From Viscum album (lineage: Eukaryota > Streptophyta > Magnoliopsida > Santalales > Viscaceae), in assembly GCA_963277665.1 (NCBI GenBank), contig OY728137.1:1175794670-1175858669 (forward strand): a stretch of 64,000 nt of DNA. The letters run 5' to 3'. This document shows positions 46,869 to 58,582 of the stretch, piece by piece (the stretch's first letter is position 1; each line of letters starts with the position of its first letter). The position numbers and the translations under genes were made by a program. The notes under the pieces are model-generated. The model was not told the DNA's origin and searched no databases. It was given only the letters and a program-made list of their open reading frames with translations.

Positions 46869-48174
46869 GTGGCTGATGCGTTGATAAGAAGAACTCAGAT
46901 ACAGGAAGTCCAAGAGGCCAGTAGGGAGTGGAAGCTTATGGCTCTGTTCTCTGAGATGCATTTGAAGGTGCATGAAAGACAAGGGAAGAATTTACTATCT
47001 TCTATAGCTGTTACCTCTACTCTTCTTGATTGGGTACGAATGAGGCAGCTATCAGACTCAGAATGCCTAGTCCTGTGGGAGAGTGTGTCAGGAGAGGACC
47101 CTCTTCTTAGATGTACAGTAGGCAAGGATGAGATCTTACGTTTCCAGGGATGCATATGGGTGCTAGTAGAAATACGCGAGGAGCTGATGTGGGGTTTTCA
47201 TTCCTCAGTTTGGGTTGTTCATCTTGGCATCACCAAGATGTATCGTGATCTACACCGCCAGTATTGGTGGCCAGATATGAAGAGAGATGTTGCTGGTTTT
47301 GTCATGAGATGTTTCACTTGTCATTAGGTGAAAGTAGAGCATCAATGACCAGCAGGGATTTTACAGCAGCTACCCATTCCAGAGTGGAGGTGGAAGGATA
47401 TCACGATGGACTTTGTGACTGGTTTTTCGAGGTCACCTCGAGGGAATGATGCTGTTTGGGTTGTCATCGAAAGACTTACGAAGGTTTCTCGATTCTTGCC
47501 GATCAAGGAGACCTTCAGTGTTGATGAGCTGGGACAGTTTTAAATCTGAGAGGTTGTATATCTACATGGAGTTCCACACTCCATTGTTTCAGATAGGGAT
47601 GTACATTTTACTTCTTGGGTCTGGCAGGGGCTTTAGAAGGCTTTGGGTACACAGGTACTTTTGAGTACAACTTACCATCCCCAGAAAGATGGCCAGTCCA
47701 AGAATACAATTGAAGTGCTTGAGGATATGCTCCGAGCTTGAATTATTGATTTTGGAGGTTCTTGGGAGAAGCATATACCTCTTGTGGAGTTTTCCTACAA
47801 TAATAGTTTTCAAGAAACTATTCAGATGGCACCATATGAGGCATTGTATGGTAGGCCATGCTGATCATCCTTATGTTGGCTGGAGGCAGGAGTGGTAGCT
47901 TTGCTGTGACCTCGTCTTGTTCAGGAGACCTCAGAGCAGATAGATTTGATTCGAAAGAGGATGGCTACGACATAGTCTCTAAATAAGTCTTATGCTGATC
48001 AGCGGAGACGACCTCTGGAGTTCGAGGTCTGGGATCAGGTTTTTCCTATGTGTCACACCGAGGTTGGGGCATAAGAGGATTCAGAGACAGGGTAAGCTTT
48101 CACCGAGGTACGTCGGGCCGTTTGAGGTGTTGGAGAGAGTTGGGACAGTTTCCTATCGGTTTCACTTACCTTAG
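46869..48174 (+). pseudogene. pol: T6 integrase, broken
   Basis: The zinc site HSSVWVVHLGITKMYRD...CFTCH is followed by core blocks MDFVTGFSRSPRGNDAVW (first Asp), IVSDRDVHFTS (second Asp) and HPQKDGQSKNTIEVLEDML, where the catalytic Glu of the usual GQSER is Lys (AAG, 47700-47702). VEFSYNNSFQETIQMAPYEA and RPLEFEVWDQVF follow. A frameshift lies between about 48030 and 48080, after which KLSPRYVGPFEVL continues. Stops are scattered. Confidence 0.87.
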
Positions 48175-48480
48175 AGGTACTGGGATATGCATGACGTCTT
48201 CCATGTTTCTCAGCTTAGACGTTACTTTTTAGACCTATCTCATGTCTTTCAATCCGAGGAGGTTGAGCTCGAAGGTGATGCGTCCTTTGAGGAGCATCCT
48301 ATTAATCTTTTCGATCACAGTATAAAGTTTCTTCGTGGCCAGTCTGTTCCTCTAGTACGGGTGCTATGACATCATGGGAGAGTACAGGACGAGAATTGGG
48401 AGAGGGAGGCCAATGTACGATCGCAATGGCCAGAGTTGTTCGAGGTTTCTTCTTCCACGCCTTGCTAGGGAAATTCAAGG
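48175..48480 (+). pseudogene. pol: T6 chromodomain, broken
   Basis: MHDVFHVSQLRRYFLDLSHV precedes the chromodomain, then PLVRVL-stop-HHGRVQDENWERE and RSQWPELF. The stop (48367-48369) stands where the family has Trp. It lies just before the polypurine tract. Confidence 0.8.
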
Positions 48481-48493
48481 ATGAATTTCTTTA

Positions 48494-48503
48494 TGGGGGG
48501 AAG
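48494..48503 (+). other. T6 polypurine tract
   Basis: ATGGGGGGAAG, then TT and the TGTAAGCACCC start of the 3' LTR. Confidence 0.75.
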
Positions 48504-48505
48504 TT

Positions 48506-50679
48506 TGTAAGCACCCAAACCTTATTTTCAGGTATTTTTTTCCTTTTTCTGGAGTTTTTGAGAAAATAGGAGTTTCTGGAAATTTTTGAAGTACACGCCG
48601 TGTACTTTATGAGTACATGCCGTGTACTTCGTTGTCACGCGATGCCATGTTCTGGATGTGTAAGGGCCACACACACAGTTGTGTGGGGTGACATGGAGGC
48701 CGCCTAAAGCGGAGTATGGAAATAGTAAGTACACGTCGTGTACTCCAAAAGTACTCACTATGTATTTGTTTTTCATTAAATGCACCGAGATCACGTCTGA
48801 CAGACAGAACACCATCCTTTGAGATTTGGATCATCCGAGAGTGAGGGTACGGCCGTAGATCTTCTCCGAGCCCCCGAGCCTTCATCTGTTCTCCGAATAA
48901 ACCACCATCGATTGCATTGGAACTGAAGCGGTAAGCTTTACCTTCTTCTAGAGCATCGTTTTCCAATTCCTACTCTTTTTCAAGTTATTGTGGGTTGAAA
49001 ATTTTGTGTGTTTTCGTATATCTACGATGGTTTAAGGAGATTCAAGCCTCTTGGTTCAAGTATATTGATCTCTTAGCACTAAGGTAGGTGGTTTGTGCCT
49101 TTCCGTTGAAATTACTTGAATATTATATGCAATTTCCACCAATACCCTTGAATGGGGTATTGTGTGTTTACCATTTTACCCATTTTGTATGCCTTCCATG
49201 ATTGTACGCCTGCGTAGAGGTAAATTGGACATGTTTTGGGTTGATTGTTATACCTTGGTTGCTCTGCTCATGCTTCATTCTGTTTATGACTATTTGGTAT
49301 TGTTTTGACTTGGATGCTTTGTCTGTTTCCATGCCTATTGTAGCAGGATAAAGAAATGTTTTCTAACATGCTTGATATGCAGTAGAACTATTTAGCCATG
49401 TAGTTTTGTAAGTCTACTTGGGTCATGTTGTATTGTTGTGCCGTTATCCTACACAGGGCCATGAGAATCAGGAGTAGTAGACTATAAGGGGATAGACTGA
49501 GTGAGCTTCCTCAGAGAATCTTTGAGCTTTAGGCTATACGAGGATTGACTGAGTGAGCATCCTCAGAGAGCCTAGGATTACTTTGGGCTATAAGGGGATA
49601 GACTGTGAGAGCTTCCTCATAGAGTCCTTGACTGTTTTAGACTATACGAGGATAGACTATGTGAGCTTCCTCAGAGAGTCTCTGTTTTTTTGTTTGAATC
49701 ACCTGATTACCATAGGCTATAGGAGGGATTGACTGTGTGAGCTACCTCAAAGAGTCTATAAATGACCTGGCCTATAAGGGGAATTTGACCAGGTGTGCTT
49801 CTTTAGAGAGTCCTTGACTTTGGTGATACAAGGGGAATTGACTATGCGAGCTTCCTCAGAGAGTTCCTGACTACCCTAGACTATAAGGGGAATTGAATGC
49901 GTGTGATTCCTCATAGAGTCTTTATAATTATGTATAACCAAACCAGAGGGGTTAGGATGAGTGCACTGCACAGAGGGATATTGGTTTTTTCTAGGTAGGG
50001 CCATAGGATTAACTGTTGTGCGGTGTTTCTTGTTAGCTGTTGCTTGACTTTTGAACTGTGGATTATTTATTGTTAAATATGTTTCTATATACTGTTTTCT
50101 GTACTCTTACCTGCCATATATCCACCAACTATTAGGCACAGATCTTTGGGTAATTTCATACTGGGATTTAGTTTCACACCCTGTTTGGGTCATGCTTTTG
50201 GGCCCAAATAAACTATTTTGTTGTAATTATAGACAAGGGAAAGCGCCCTTTGACTTCAGGTACTTGACTTCTATGGAGTTGGAGTGCATGGGACCAAGAA
50301 TAGGATTGCGATGCTAAGGAGCTGTTTATCTTTCTTTTGTAATTGTTTTTAGTACTGTTGTATTTCCAGCATTGTGACTTGTTTGGCTGTTTTTCTAGAC
50401 ATATGTATCATGCATCATATATATATGTGCTCCTGCTTTTTATCACATTTAGTCTTTCGGTGTTCACTTGTGTATGGATTGTTTACTACTTCCTATATTG
50501 TTTATTGTATTTCTCTTACACTGTGTACTCTACCAATGAGGGAATAGTTTCCCCACTATCACACCCAAGGCCCTCGCTGCTAGTCGGCAGCCTCTGGAAT
50601 TCGGGAAAATGCGCTTGATGCCATTTGACCAACTGGGTACGGGGCACCTTTAGGCAGCTTCCGGAACAGGGGCGTTACA
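48506..50679 (+). repeat. T6 3' LTR
   Basis: TGTAAGCACCC...GGCGTTACA, 2,174 bp. Palindrome pairs ACACGCCGTGT (48593) and ACATGCCGTGT (48615) are clearer than in the 5' LTR. The 54-bp tandem array runs about 49472-49990. Confidence 0.88.
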
Positions 50680-50684
50680 AGGAC
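50680..50684. repeat. T6 target-site duplication, right (AGGAC)
   Basis: Same as 40377-40381. Confidence 0.85.
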
Positions 50685-50779
50685 AATTTAGTTGTGTTGT
50701 CATTTATGCTTTTAGAAGTTTGTTTTGACCTTGGTATAAGATGATTTCCCAAGAGTGAAATATTTAAGTATGAGTGAAT

Positions 50780-52332
50780 TTATAGATCAAATGTTTTAAT
50801 TTGTTTTATTCTTAATTTCAATGATTTTAATCTCACCATGTTCTATTTCAGGGGAAATTGTCACATTTTATAGTTTTTAAAGTATTATGAGATTAATTGC
50901 TAAAATGGATTATTTTGGAATTTAACTGTTTTAATTTATTTTAATGTTTTAGACATAAATTTTTATTAACTAATAAAAATTAAAAAATTCATATTCTATA
51001 GGTTTTTATGTTGGATGTTATTGATTTTATCCTTCTATACCCAAAGCTCAATCCATCATTTGGAAGCTCAAATCCAACTCACAAGTCAGGCCTCGAAATC
51101 TATGTGCAGATCTGGGTAATTTTATTTATGGGCACATATCTCATAAATGGAAGAACCAAATGAGATGATAGTTTACAAATAGTAGGAATAAATATGTAGG
51201 AACAAATTTCCTTAATATTGGAGAACCTGATTCCTTTATTTTAAAGGAAATAAATGCATTCAAACTCACTACATTGTAATAGGAAGAGTCTCTTTGGAAG
51301 AATTAAATATCCTAAGTAATTTAGTTATATATCTATCCCCAAATGTCCAATTATGATAACATTTTGTGGGTATACATAGGATTGATATTGGAACAACTTT
51401 AAATAAGACAACTTCCCAAAATTCTATCATTTAATTGGTCATCCATGCCCATTCTTTCAGAGGATGAATTTGGAGCCAAATTTTCACCCCCCTCTTTCTA
51501 TAAAAGAGTGTGCTTTCTTCTTCTCAAATGGTTGGAAACTAAGGGGTAGAATTTATTTTCCATTTCTGGTATTTTATTATTTTATTTTTTTAATTTCATT
51601 CTGTAATTTCATTTCATATTTTAATTCAAGTGTTCCCCTTTCCCTCATTTTTCTTTCTCTCTTTTGTTTTCTCCCCCCATTTTCTTCATCATTGTGAACT
51701 CTTATGCTCGTGATCATGAGTAACTAACCCAAGGATGTTCTTGATGGATTAATTCAGTGATGAAACCAATAATTTTAACATTCATGTTTTATGTTTCTTA
51801 TTTTCTCAGAGTTAGTCCGAGGGGGATCTTAGTGGGAATGGTGCCTTTGTGTCTCCACTTGCCTCCTGAGGTTTAACTTTCTCTGCTGTAATATTTTCCC
51901 GCGATCGAGGAGGTTGATGTGCAACATCTTAGTGATCGTAGAGTGTACTATATATTAAAAACCATATTAATAATATGATGTTCACACATACTATGGAGTG
52001 TGTTAATTAAGTAAATTAGAAACTAATAATGAGATGATGAAGGTTCACTCTGGGTGATTCTCTCAGGAATGTATCCTTTCTGTCTAACATCATTCTGTCT
52101 GCATTCATTCTATTTACATTGTATCTGCATATTTAATTTTAGTATTTCATTATAATTTATCAAATCTTAATTTGTGGTAATTTTATTTCATATATATATA
52201 TATATATATATAGTGAATTAGAATTAGTGAATGATTTATCACGACAACTCCTCAAGAGAACGACCTAGATCAGCCACTGTGCTGCACTTAGTTATAAATA
52301 TTTTTGAGAGCGTGCATGACAATGATTCATTA
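50780..52332 (+). repeat. T5 3' LTR
   Basis: Matches 36070-37610; start inferred from TTATAGATCAAAT against TGATAGAGAAATT. Contains TATAAAAG (51499-51506) and a TA microsatellite (about 52191-52213). Ends TTCATTA before GATAC. Confidence 0.78.
51499..51506 (+). promoter_or_regulatory. T5 3' LTR TATA box
   Basis: TATAAAAG after a CCCCCCTCTTTC stretch; the 5' LTR has CATAAAAG here. Confidence 0.6.
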
Positions 52333-52600
52333 GATACCCTTATAAAGCCTTTATAAGTAAGGGTTTACCCTTACACAGTGGATTGACTAACTCATCTACC
52401 CTTATGCATCACATATACCTAGGGCCTTACCCATATACAACCCTTGTAAAAGAAACTTTACCCTTATGCAGCACTTGGAACATGTTCTTTACCCTTAAAA
52501 AGGGTCTTTAAAACCCTCCTTACCCTTACATATCCATTTTAAATCACGTTACACCTTTAAAAAACTCCATAAATCCACAAGTAAGGGCATTTTTATTGAA
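52333..52600. repeat. TTACCCTTA degenerate tandem array, right part
   Basis: Continues the array at 35756-36069 with about eight more units (TTTACCCTTACACAG, TCTACCCTTATGC, CTTACCCTTACAT and similar). The first five bases are the GATAC duplication. The following 140 bp are AT-rich without features. Confidence 0.7.
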
Positions 52601-52739
52601 AAATAAAATTTCATATAAAAATACTTATAAATTATAAATAAAATAACGTTAAAGGATCAATTTAAAATTTATAATATTAAAAATATCCACCTATAATGAC
52701 TTATTATCTCCAAGAAGTATCTATAGATGTCATGCTCAA

Positions 52740-54602
52740 ATAAATCAGGCCACTAAGATCAAACATCAAACTCCCACTCCCATGTACCCTCTTGGATCTA
52801 TCCATGTTTCCATAGGATCCAGAAAAGTGGAATTATATTCTCCTAAAACACCTTATCTCCCCAATATATAATCCACACCGAATAATCACCGTAATATGTA
52901 TTTGTATTCAAGTCAGTATCCTTGTTTTATATAACATGTATAGGATCGAGTATATACCTATGAAGATAAGAAACGTGGAACACATCATGCATCCCTCAAT
53001 AATGTGGTAGAAGGACCAAATGGTATGAAACTATCAGAATCCATTCGATGATATTTAAGGGTCCAAATTAACACATGGATAGCTTTACATGATTCCTCAT
53101 ACATAAATTTCCTAACCAAGGAGTCACTCTCAAGAAATCTTGATCACCCACAGTGAACTCTAAACTTTTCTTCCTACTATCGAAATACAATATCTGCCTA
53201 CTTTGCGTGGTGGTTAACCTCTTCTAAATTAGTCTCACTCTCTTTGAGGTATCATTAATCAAACTAGGTCCCAAAACCACTACTTCACCTACCTCATTCC
53301 AACAAAGTAGTGAATGAAAGAACCCCCTATAAAGAGCCTCATAAGATTCCATATGAATCAAAACCTGATAATCATTATTTTATGTGAACACAATAAATTA
53401 TAGGTGATAACCCAAAGATACAAATAAGTATAAAATTCAAGCTCGAAGCATATCATCTAGTATTAAAATCATATAATTTGACTATCCATCTATCTAAGGA
53501 TGGTATGTTGTGATTAATCTGAGCTCATTACCTAGGGAGTTTGGTAATCCCTACGAAAAGAATGATGTGAAATGTATATCACTATAAGAAAAAAAATCCC
53601 AAGAGAACTCTATGTTAGTGTACTATATCATGGACATAATTATTTTCTATATTGTACACTGATTGAGTCTCTCAAATCAATAATAAGTGTATAACCTTCA
53701 TCAACCAATCAAAAATCATCAAGAAAATGTGATAAATCCATGAGTCTTGGGTAATCCCATAAAAAATCCCATCATGATGTCCTCCTAGTTATAAATTAGC
53801 ACTGTGAATGGATAGAGGAAACCAACCAGATGCTGGTGCTTGACCTTTACACTATGGTAGGTAAGGCATCAAGAGATGAAACTAGTAATTTTCCTCTTCA
53901 TCCCTAGCCACCAGAACTGCTGCCTGAAGTTATGGTACATTTTTGTTACACTAGGATGTAATGCCCATCTAGAGGTATGGAAATCCCCCATCAAAACCCC
54001 TGATTGAAAAATGGAGTACTACCATCCCATGCATAAGGATCACAACTTCTTAACCCAATTACCACCCATGTATCAATTAATCTCCAACCAACTATTCTTT
54101 AATCAAATAACACTATGGTTTAGTCCCCTATCCAACCCTTACCTGGTCTACCAAGGACGATGTGGCCCCCAATGTAGTGAATTTCATCAATCCATATTTC
54201 TCATAATAATCCACCCTCTAATCTGATAAAAAAACTCATCCAACACTACTTCTCATTATAAGTACACTCACCAAGATCCTTCACATCATATTTCTTATTT
54301 ATAAGAGAATCCACAATGATGTTACCTTTATATAGTGCATAAGTAATCTCAAAGTCAAACATCTAAAGATACTCTACCCAGTGTCTATACGTCAATTTAA
54401 AATAACATTGTGTAAAGGTATAACTGAGTATCTTGTGTGTAGTGTAGAATAAAAAGAAATCTCTAATGATATAGTTTCTCTAACACTTCAGATCATGTGA
54501 CACAACTTTCATCTCCAAGTCATGAGTAGGGTAGTTCCTCTCATGTTGTATTAAATGAAATGACCCACAAGACACTACCTACTCCCTCTACATCAAAACC
54601 AC
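52740..54602 (-). pseudogene. pol: T7: decayed chromovirus pol (RNase H to chromodomain)
   Basis: Minus strand, from right to left: RNase H remnants (54600-54270) with HWVEYL-stop-MFDFEITYALYK; the integrase zinc region (about 53960-53800) with SVTKMYHNFRQQFWWLGMKR and a damaged C-x-x-C; core traces RLMKVIHLLLI; the VGDQDFLRVTPWL tail near 53130; HDVFHVSYLHRYILDPIHV near 52960; and a chromodomain (about 52860-52745) with IIPLFWILWKHG and EGTWEWE. Stops and frameshifts are frequent, making it among the oldest pol copies here. The right side is cut by T8. No LTR of its own is recognised. Confidence 0.72.
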
Positions 54603-56605
54603 TATAACACCCTAATATTTTATGAGATAGATTCTTTTAATGTCTTTTATGACTTGTGTTTTCTGCTATTCCAAGATTAACTTTCACTATACAGAACACC
54701 ATATTAGCTTGTAGTATGTACAACACTATTCTTGGCTTGTGTTGCACACAATTTCAAGTTCATTTGATAGAATTAATTTCATGAAATAATGAGTATAGAT
54801 TTTTTAATGTATAAATGAACTAAGTTTGTATTATGTTATATAAAACAACAGAGTAATCTTGCATAACACGAAACTTTGACTTGGCTTGCGTTACATGGAA
54901 GATTGACCTTTCTTGATAGCTTGCATCGTACACAATACCGAGTTTCACTAAACAAGGATATATTATTAAAATATTATATAACTAGCTGATGTGAATATTA
55001 TTAACCACATTTTGAATTTTATACAACATTAGAATTCATCTTACAAATTTTATAGAACATTATATGAGAACAAAATCAATTTTTCAGATAAAAAAATTAT
55101 TTTTCAAAAAATACAGTTTTACTACCTTTTGATGGCACACCCTTTTTAAATATAGTTTTGACACTTTTATAAGTTAAATTTTAAAAAATAAACTTATTAT
55201 TTGGAATTTAGACATAATTTTTTTTTGAATTTATGGTATTTTTATAATAAAATTAAAATTTTAATGAATAATGAAAAATACTGCATTTTTACTCGAAACT
55301 GCCTTTTTATTTAATTTATTTATATATTTATATTATCTTTTTAATTAGTTTTAAATCCTAGTTGGATTATATTTTTATCATTTAATACAATTTTAGTAAT
55401 TGGAAGTAATTTCACATTTAAATTGGACATAAACACATGTCAATCGTTTGATAGTTAATTCTTCTTGAAAACCCTCTTTTTGGTTTTAACAACAGAAATC
55501 AATTTTAAATTAACTACTAAAAATTAAGTGTTTTGAATTTGGAAAAATGGATTTCGTATTTTTAATCAGAAGGTTGAAATTATGTAAATATGTACCTTTT
55601 GTTTTTAAAAAATTTGAATAGTAACTTCAGTAATTATGTTATTTACCATGGTTAAAAGTATAAATCTGGTAAATAAGGGTAAAAATATAATATTATAATA
55701 ATATTAAACTACCGTAAAATGTCTTAGTATAATTATATGAGATATTTCAGACCATGGGAATCCTTGGGTTGACTTTGGAACCCCATATATACACTTGGAT
55801 GTGAAAATGACATTTTATAAGAATTAATTCAAAGTAAAGATAATTACAACCTAAACATATATCTTTTACTAAATCGATTTAAATACAGAGTTATATAATA
55901 GATTTATATGTATATTGATAGTAATTATAAATATAAAAATATTTTATTAGTCATGTAATTTTATTAATAATTTTTATACATTATATAAATATATTTATTT
56001 ATGACACAATTATGATGTAGTGATTACCTCATTAATGAAAGATTTGAATAAATGAATTTATAAATATTAAAATAAAATGAATTTGAAATTTTTTATGCCA
56101 TAAAAAAATTTTATGTATTAAATTGACATATTAGTGATGAGTTAATTCCTTTGGTTTGAAGGAATCAGGTTGATATGAATTTTTACAAAAGTCAAGTATG
56201 AATAGAGTCCAAAATTGACATAATCCATAACTTAAAACATAAATTAGTTTATTAAATGATATTAAATTAATAAAAATCTAATATTCTTCAAAATGGTTAA
56301 TATAATTCCAAATATTTCATAAATAAATTTTTTCGTGTCATTTTACATGATATGGTAATTACATTAACCCACAATGTGTAATTAACATGATATCACAGTA
56401 AAATTAAAAAGTGTAAAATAAAGGTTAAACCAAAAGATAAGGATAAAAAAATATTCAAAACTTGTCTAAAATTATTGTTTTATGTTTAATAAAACCAAAA
56501 TCATCTTATCTTCAAATTAAATAAGTTTTGGAGCATTTTTAATCAAAATTGAATTTATAATAAATTAATATTTTGAGAGTTTCCTAAAGTGTCCCTCTCC
56601 TCTCT

Positions 56606-56613
56606 TATAAAAG
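56606..56613 (+). promoter_or_regulatory. T8 5' LTR TATA box
   Basis: TATAAAAG after CCCTCTCCTCTCT. Confidence 0.72.
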
Positions 56614-56948
56614 GTAACCTCCTCCCTCTTATCTTTAAACCATTTTGAGCCTTCAAGATCGTCCAAAACCTACCCATTTATCTTATAAACTTTCCTAGTT
56701 ACATTATAGAGGTTCCGGTCTTCTTAAAATACCAACTCTAGTGCCCTAAGTGGAAATTTAAAGGAGGCACATCGAGGAAGAGGTGATCTCTTCTACCGAT
56801 TCATTCAAATTTATTTCTTCTTCTTCTTATTCTTCATTATTTGTTTCATTATAAAGTAATAACATCAGTATCAGTCATATAATTATATTATATTATAAAT
56901 ATGATCCAAACTTATTTCACCTTCTATACATCCTACGAAAAATGAAAT

Positions 56949-57382
56949 CACAGTGCGTGCGTACGTACGACTTACCGTCTCCACGCCATTGTGTAATCTG
57001 TTTTTCACCACCGCCTTACTTGGATGGGTATAATGGTGGAAATAATATATATATATATATATATGATTAATATAAAATGATACTAATTCTTATATATTAT
57101 ACACCATCCACTTTAAGACCATTAAACAACTATGTGAATGATATCATCGCTCGTGCGTACGTACGACTTACCGTCTCCACGATGGGATGAGATTCATTCT
57201 CCGTGTTAAAAATTAAAGAATGATTATAAAGTATATATAATAAATAATCATGAAATATTTTACATAATAATTCTACTATATTTTTGTATATATATATATA
57301 TTTCATTTACATACATCCATTCAATTCAATAAGGAAACAAAAACAGCGTTCATGTGTACGTACAACCTACCGTCTCCATGAT
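56949..57382 (+). promoter_or_regulatory. Three-hairpin leader array, T8 5' LTR (clearest copy)
   Basis: HP1: CACA 56949-56952 with TGTG 56990-56993, and GCGTG 56955-56959 with CACGC 56982-56986. HP2: TCATC 57144-57148 with GATGA 57186-57190, and TCGTG 57151-57155 with CACGA 57178-57182. HP3: TCATG 57350-57354 with CATGA 57377-57381. Loops share CGTACGTACGACTTACCGTC (HP3 has two changes). HP1 begins 343-349 nt after the TATA box. Confidence 0.75.
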
Positions 57383-58435
57383 CGATGTATTCCATTTTAT
57401 TTATATATATATATATTTATATAATGAATATATAAGATATATAAACCATGTTTTACATTTTTTATGTAATTAAATCATTATATTAATATTAATATCAATA
57501 ATAAAAATTTAAAATATGTACGATAAATAAGACAATTATTATCCAAAACATTACTTTAACATGGAATTGAAAAATGAAAGGTTAATATAAAGTCATAAGT
57601 GAATCATATATGATATAATAAATATTATTATGGTTATTTTATAGGTTAATAATATGTTTAAACCCACTATAAAGTAGTTTCAAACACATACAGAAGAAAT
57701 TGGACCTAAGGTAAAGGATAATTTTTCAATCTCATTTTTATCTGAGAGTTTATACAAAAGTATATACTGGGGATATAGTAATCATCCATGTCAGTTTTTT
57801 CTAAAGATGTTTTCATAAAATGTTTAATTTTATTCTATGTATGTTTAAATTCATTTTTACCCATTTTTTGACTTTTACTACATGGTATGGAAGGAATCTT
57901 TCTTTTGATTACCTTATGAGGTACTTTTTGACTTTTCCAAAAAAAGTATGAGGAAATTTTCTATTTAACTTATATGTCATGAATGTATTTTTATGTTTTC
58001 ATGATGCCTTATTTTCAAGAATCTTCCTCTAAAATATTTCAAGTTTATTTTCAACTAAATTCTTTTATTATAAAATTGCGCGACATTTTGTGAAAAGAAA
58101 ATGTTTTTGAAGAAGAAAGGATATTTTCTTCAAGAACTAAGTTCAAATGTTTTATCAAAATTATTTTCCATCTAAGATGATTCTCTTAAGTAGGGTTATG
58201 TTTCTATCCCTATTATTACTTTGATTATATTTCCTTAATTATGGAATGAACTTTTATATGGATTGTGTTATGATGAAATGATATTTAAGAAACCCATTTT
58301 ATTTCTTGGGTTATGCTATGATGAATGATTTATGTTTTGTGGAACATGTAAGAATGATTTTATTATGGGATTGGTGGGAAATATATATACATACAATGCA
58401 TTGGGTAATGATTTATATCTCATGATATAGACATG

Positions 58436-58582
58436 ACTGGAACAACAAGTAAATCCAGTTCAGTAATACAGGTCTAGAATGACAAGTAAATCTAGTTTAG
58501 TAATACAGGGTTGGAACGAAAAGTAAATCTAGTTCAACAATACATGGATGGAACGTCAAGTATACCCAGTTCAGTAATGAAA
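58436..58582 (+). repeat. Four-unit 36-40 bp tandem repeat in T8 5' LTR
   Basis: Units of the form GGAACGACAAGTAAATC followed by TAGTTCAGTAATACAG, starting near 58439, 58477, 58511 and 58549. The window does not reach the matching place in the 3' LTR. Confidence 0.75.

Larger units (their letters stand above)
40382..50679 (+). mobile_element. T6: full-length Ty3/gypsy chromovirus, inactive
   Basis: A 10.3 kb element with 2.17 kb LTRs (40382-42551, 48506-50679), primer site, a long non-coding leader, gag, PR-RT-RNase H-IN-chromodomain, polypurine tract and AGGAC duplications. The codons are richer in G and C than those of T2/T4, and its LTRs lack the three-hairpin module, so it is a different lineage. 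LTRs differ visibly; the 5' LTR has lost its initial TG. Catalytic residues in protease and integrase are changed and several frameshifts exist. Confidence 0.9.
36070..52332 (+). mobile_element. T5: LTR retrotransposon, apparently non-autonomous, split by T6
   Basis: Two LTRs of about 1.55 kb (36070-37610, 50780-52332) flank a 2.87 kb interior (37611-40381 plus 50685-50779); GATAC duplications bound it. The interior has one decayed unknown coding stretch and no gag-pol motifs. Two AAGTGTGGGGG runs (39024, 39624) and the LTR text GGGAACGAC recall Athila/Tat-type Ty3/gypsy elements, but the clade is not secure. T6 sits near the end of the interior. Confidence 0.75.

Noticed and set aside
48528..48966. 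Minus-strand frames of 95 and 119 residues
   Set aside because: They lie wholly in the T6 3' LTR antisense strand. A similar antisense frame at 40325-40636 reflects LTR duplication, not a gene.
52191..52213. TA microsatellite as a functional site
   Set aside because: Simple repeat within the T5 LTR; similar TA runs are common throughout the window.
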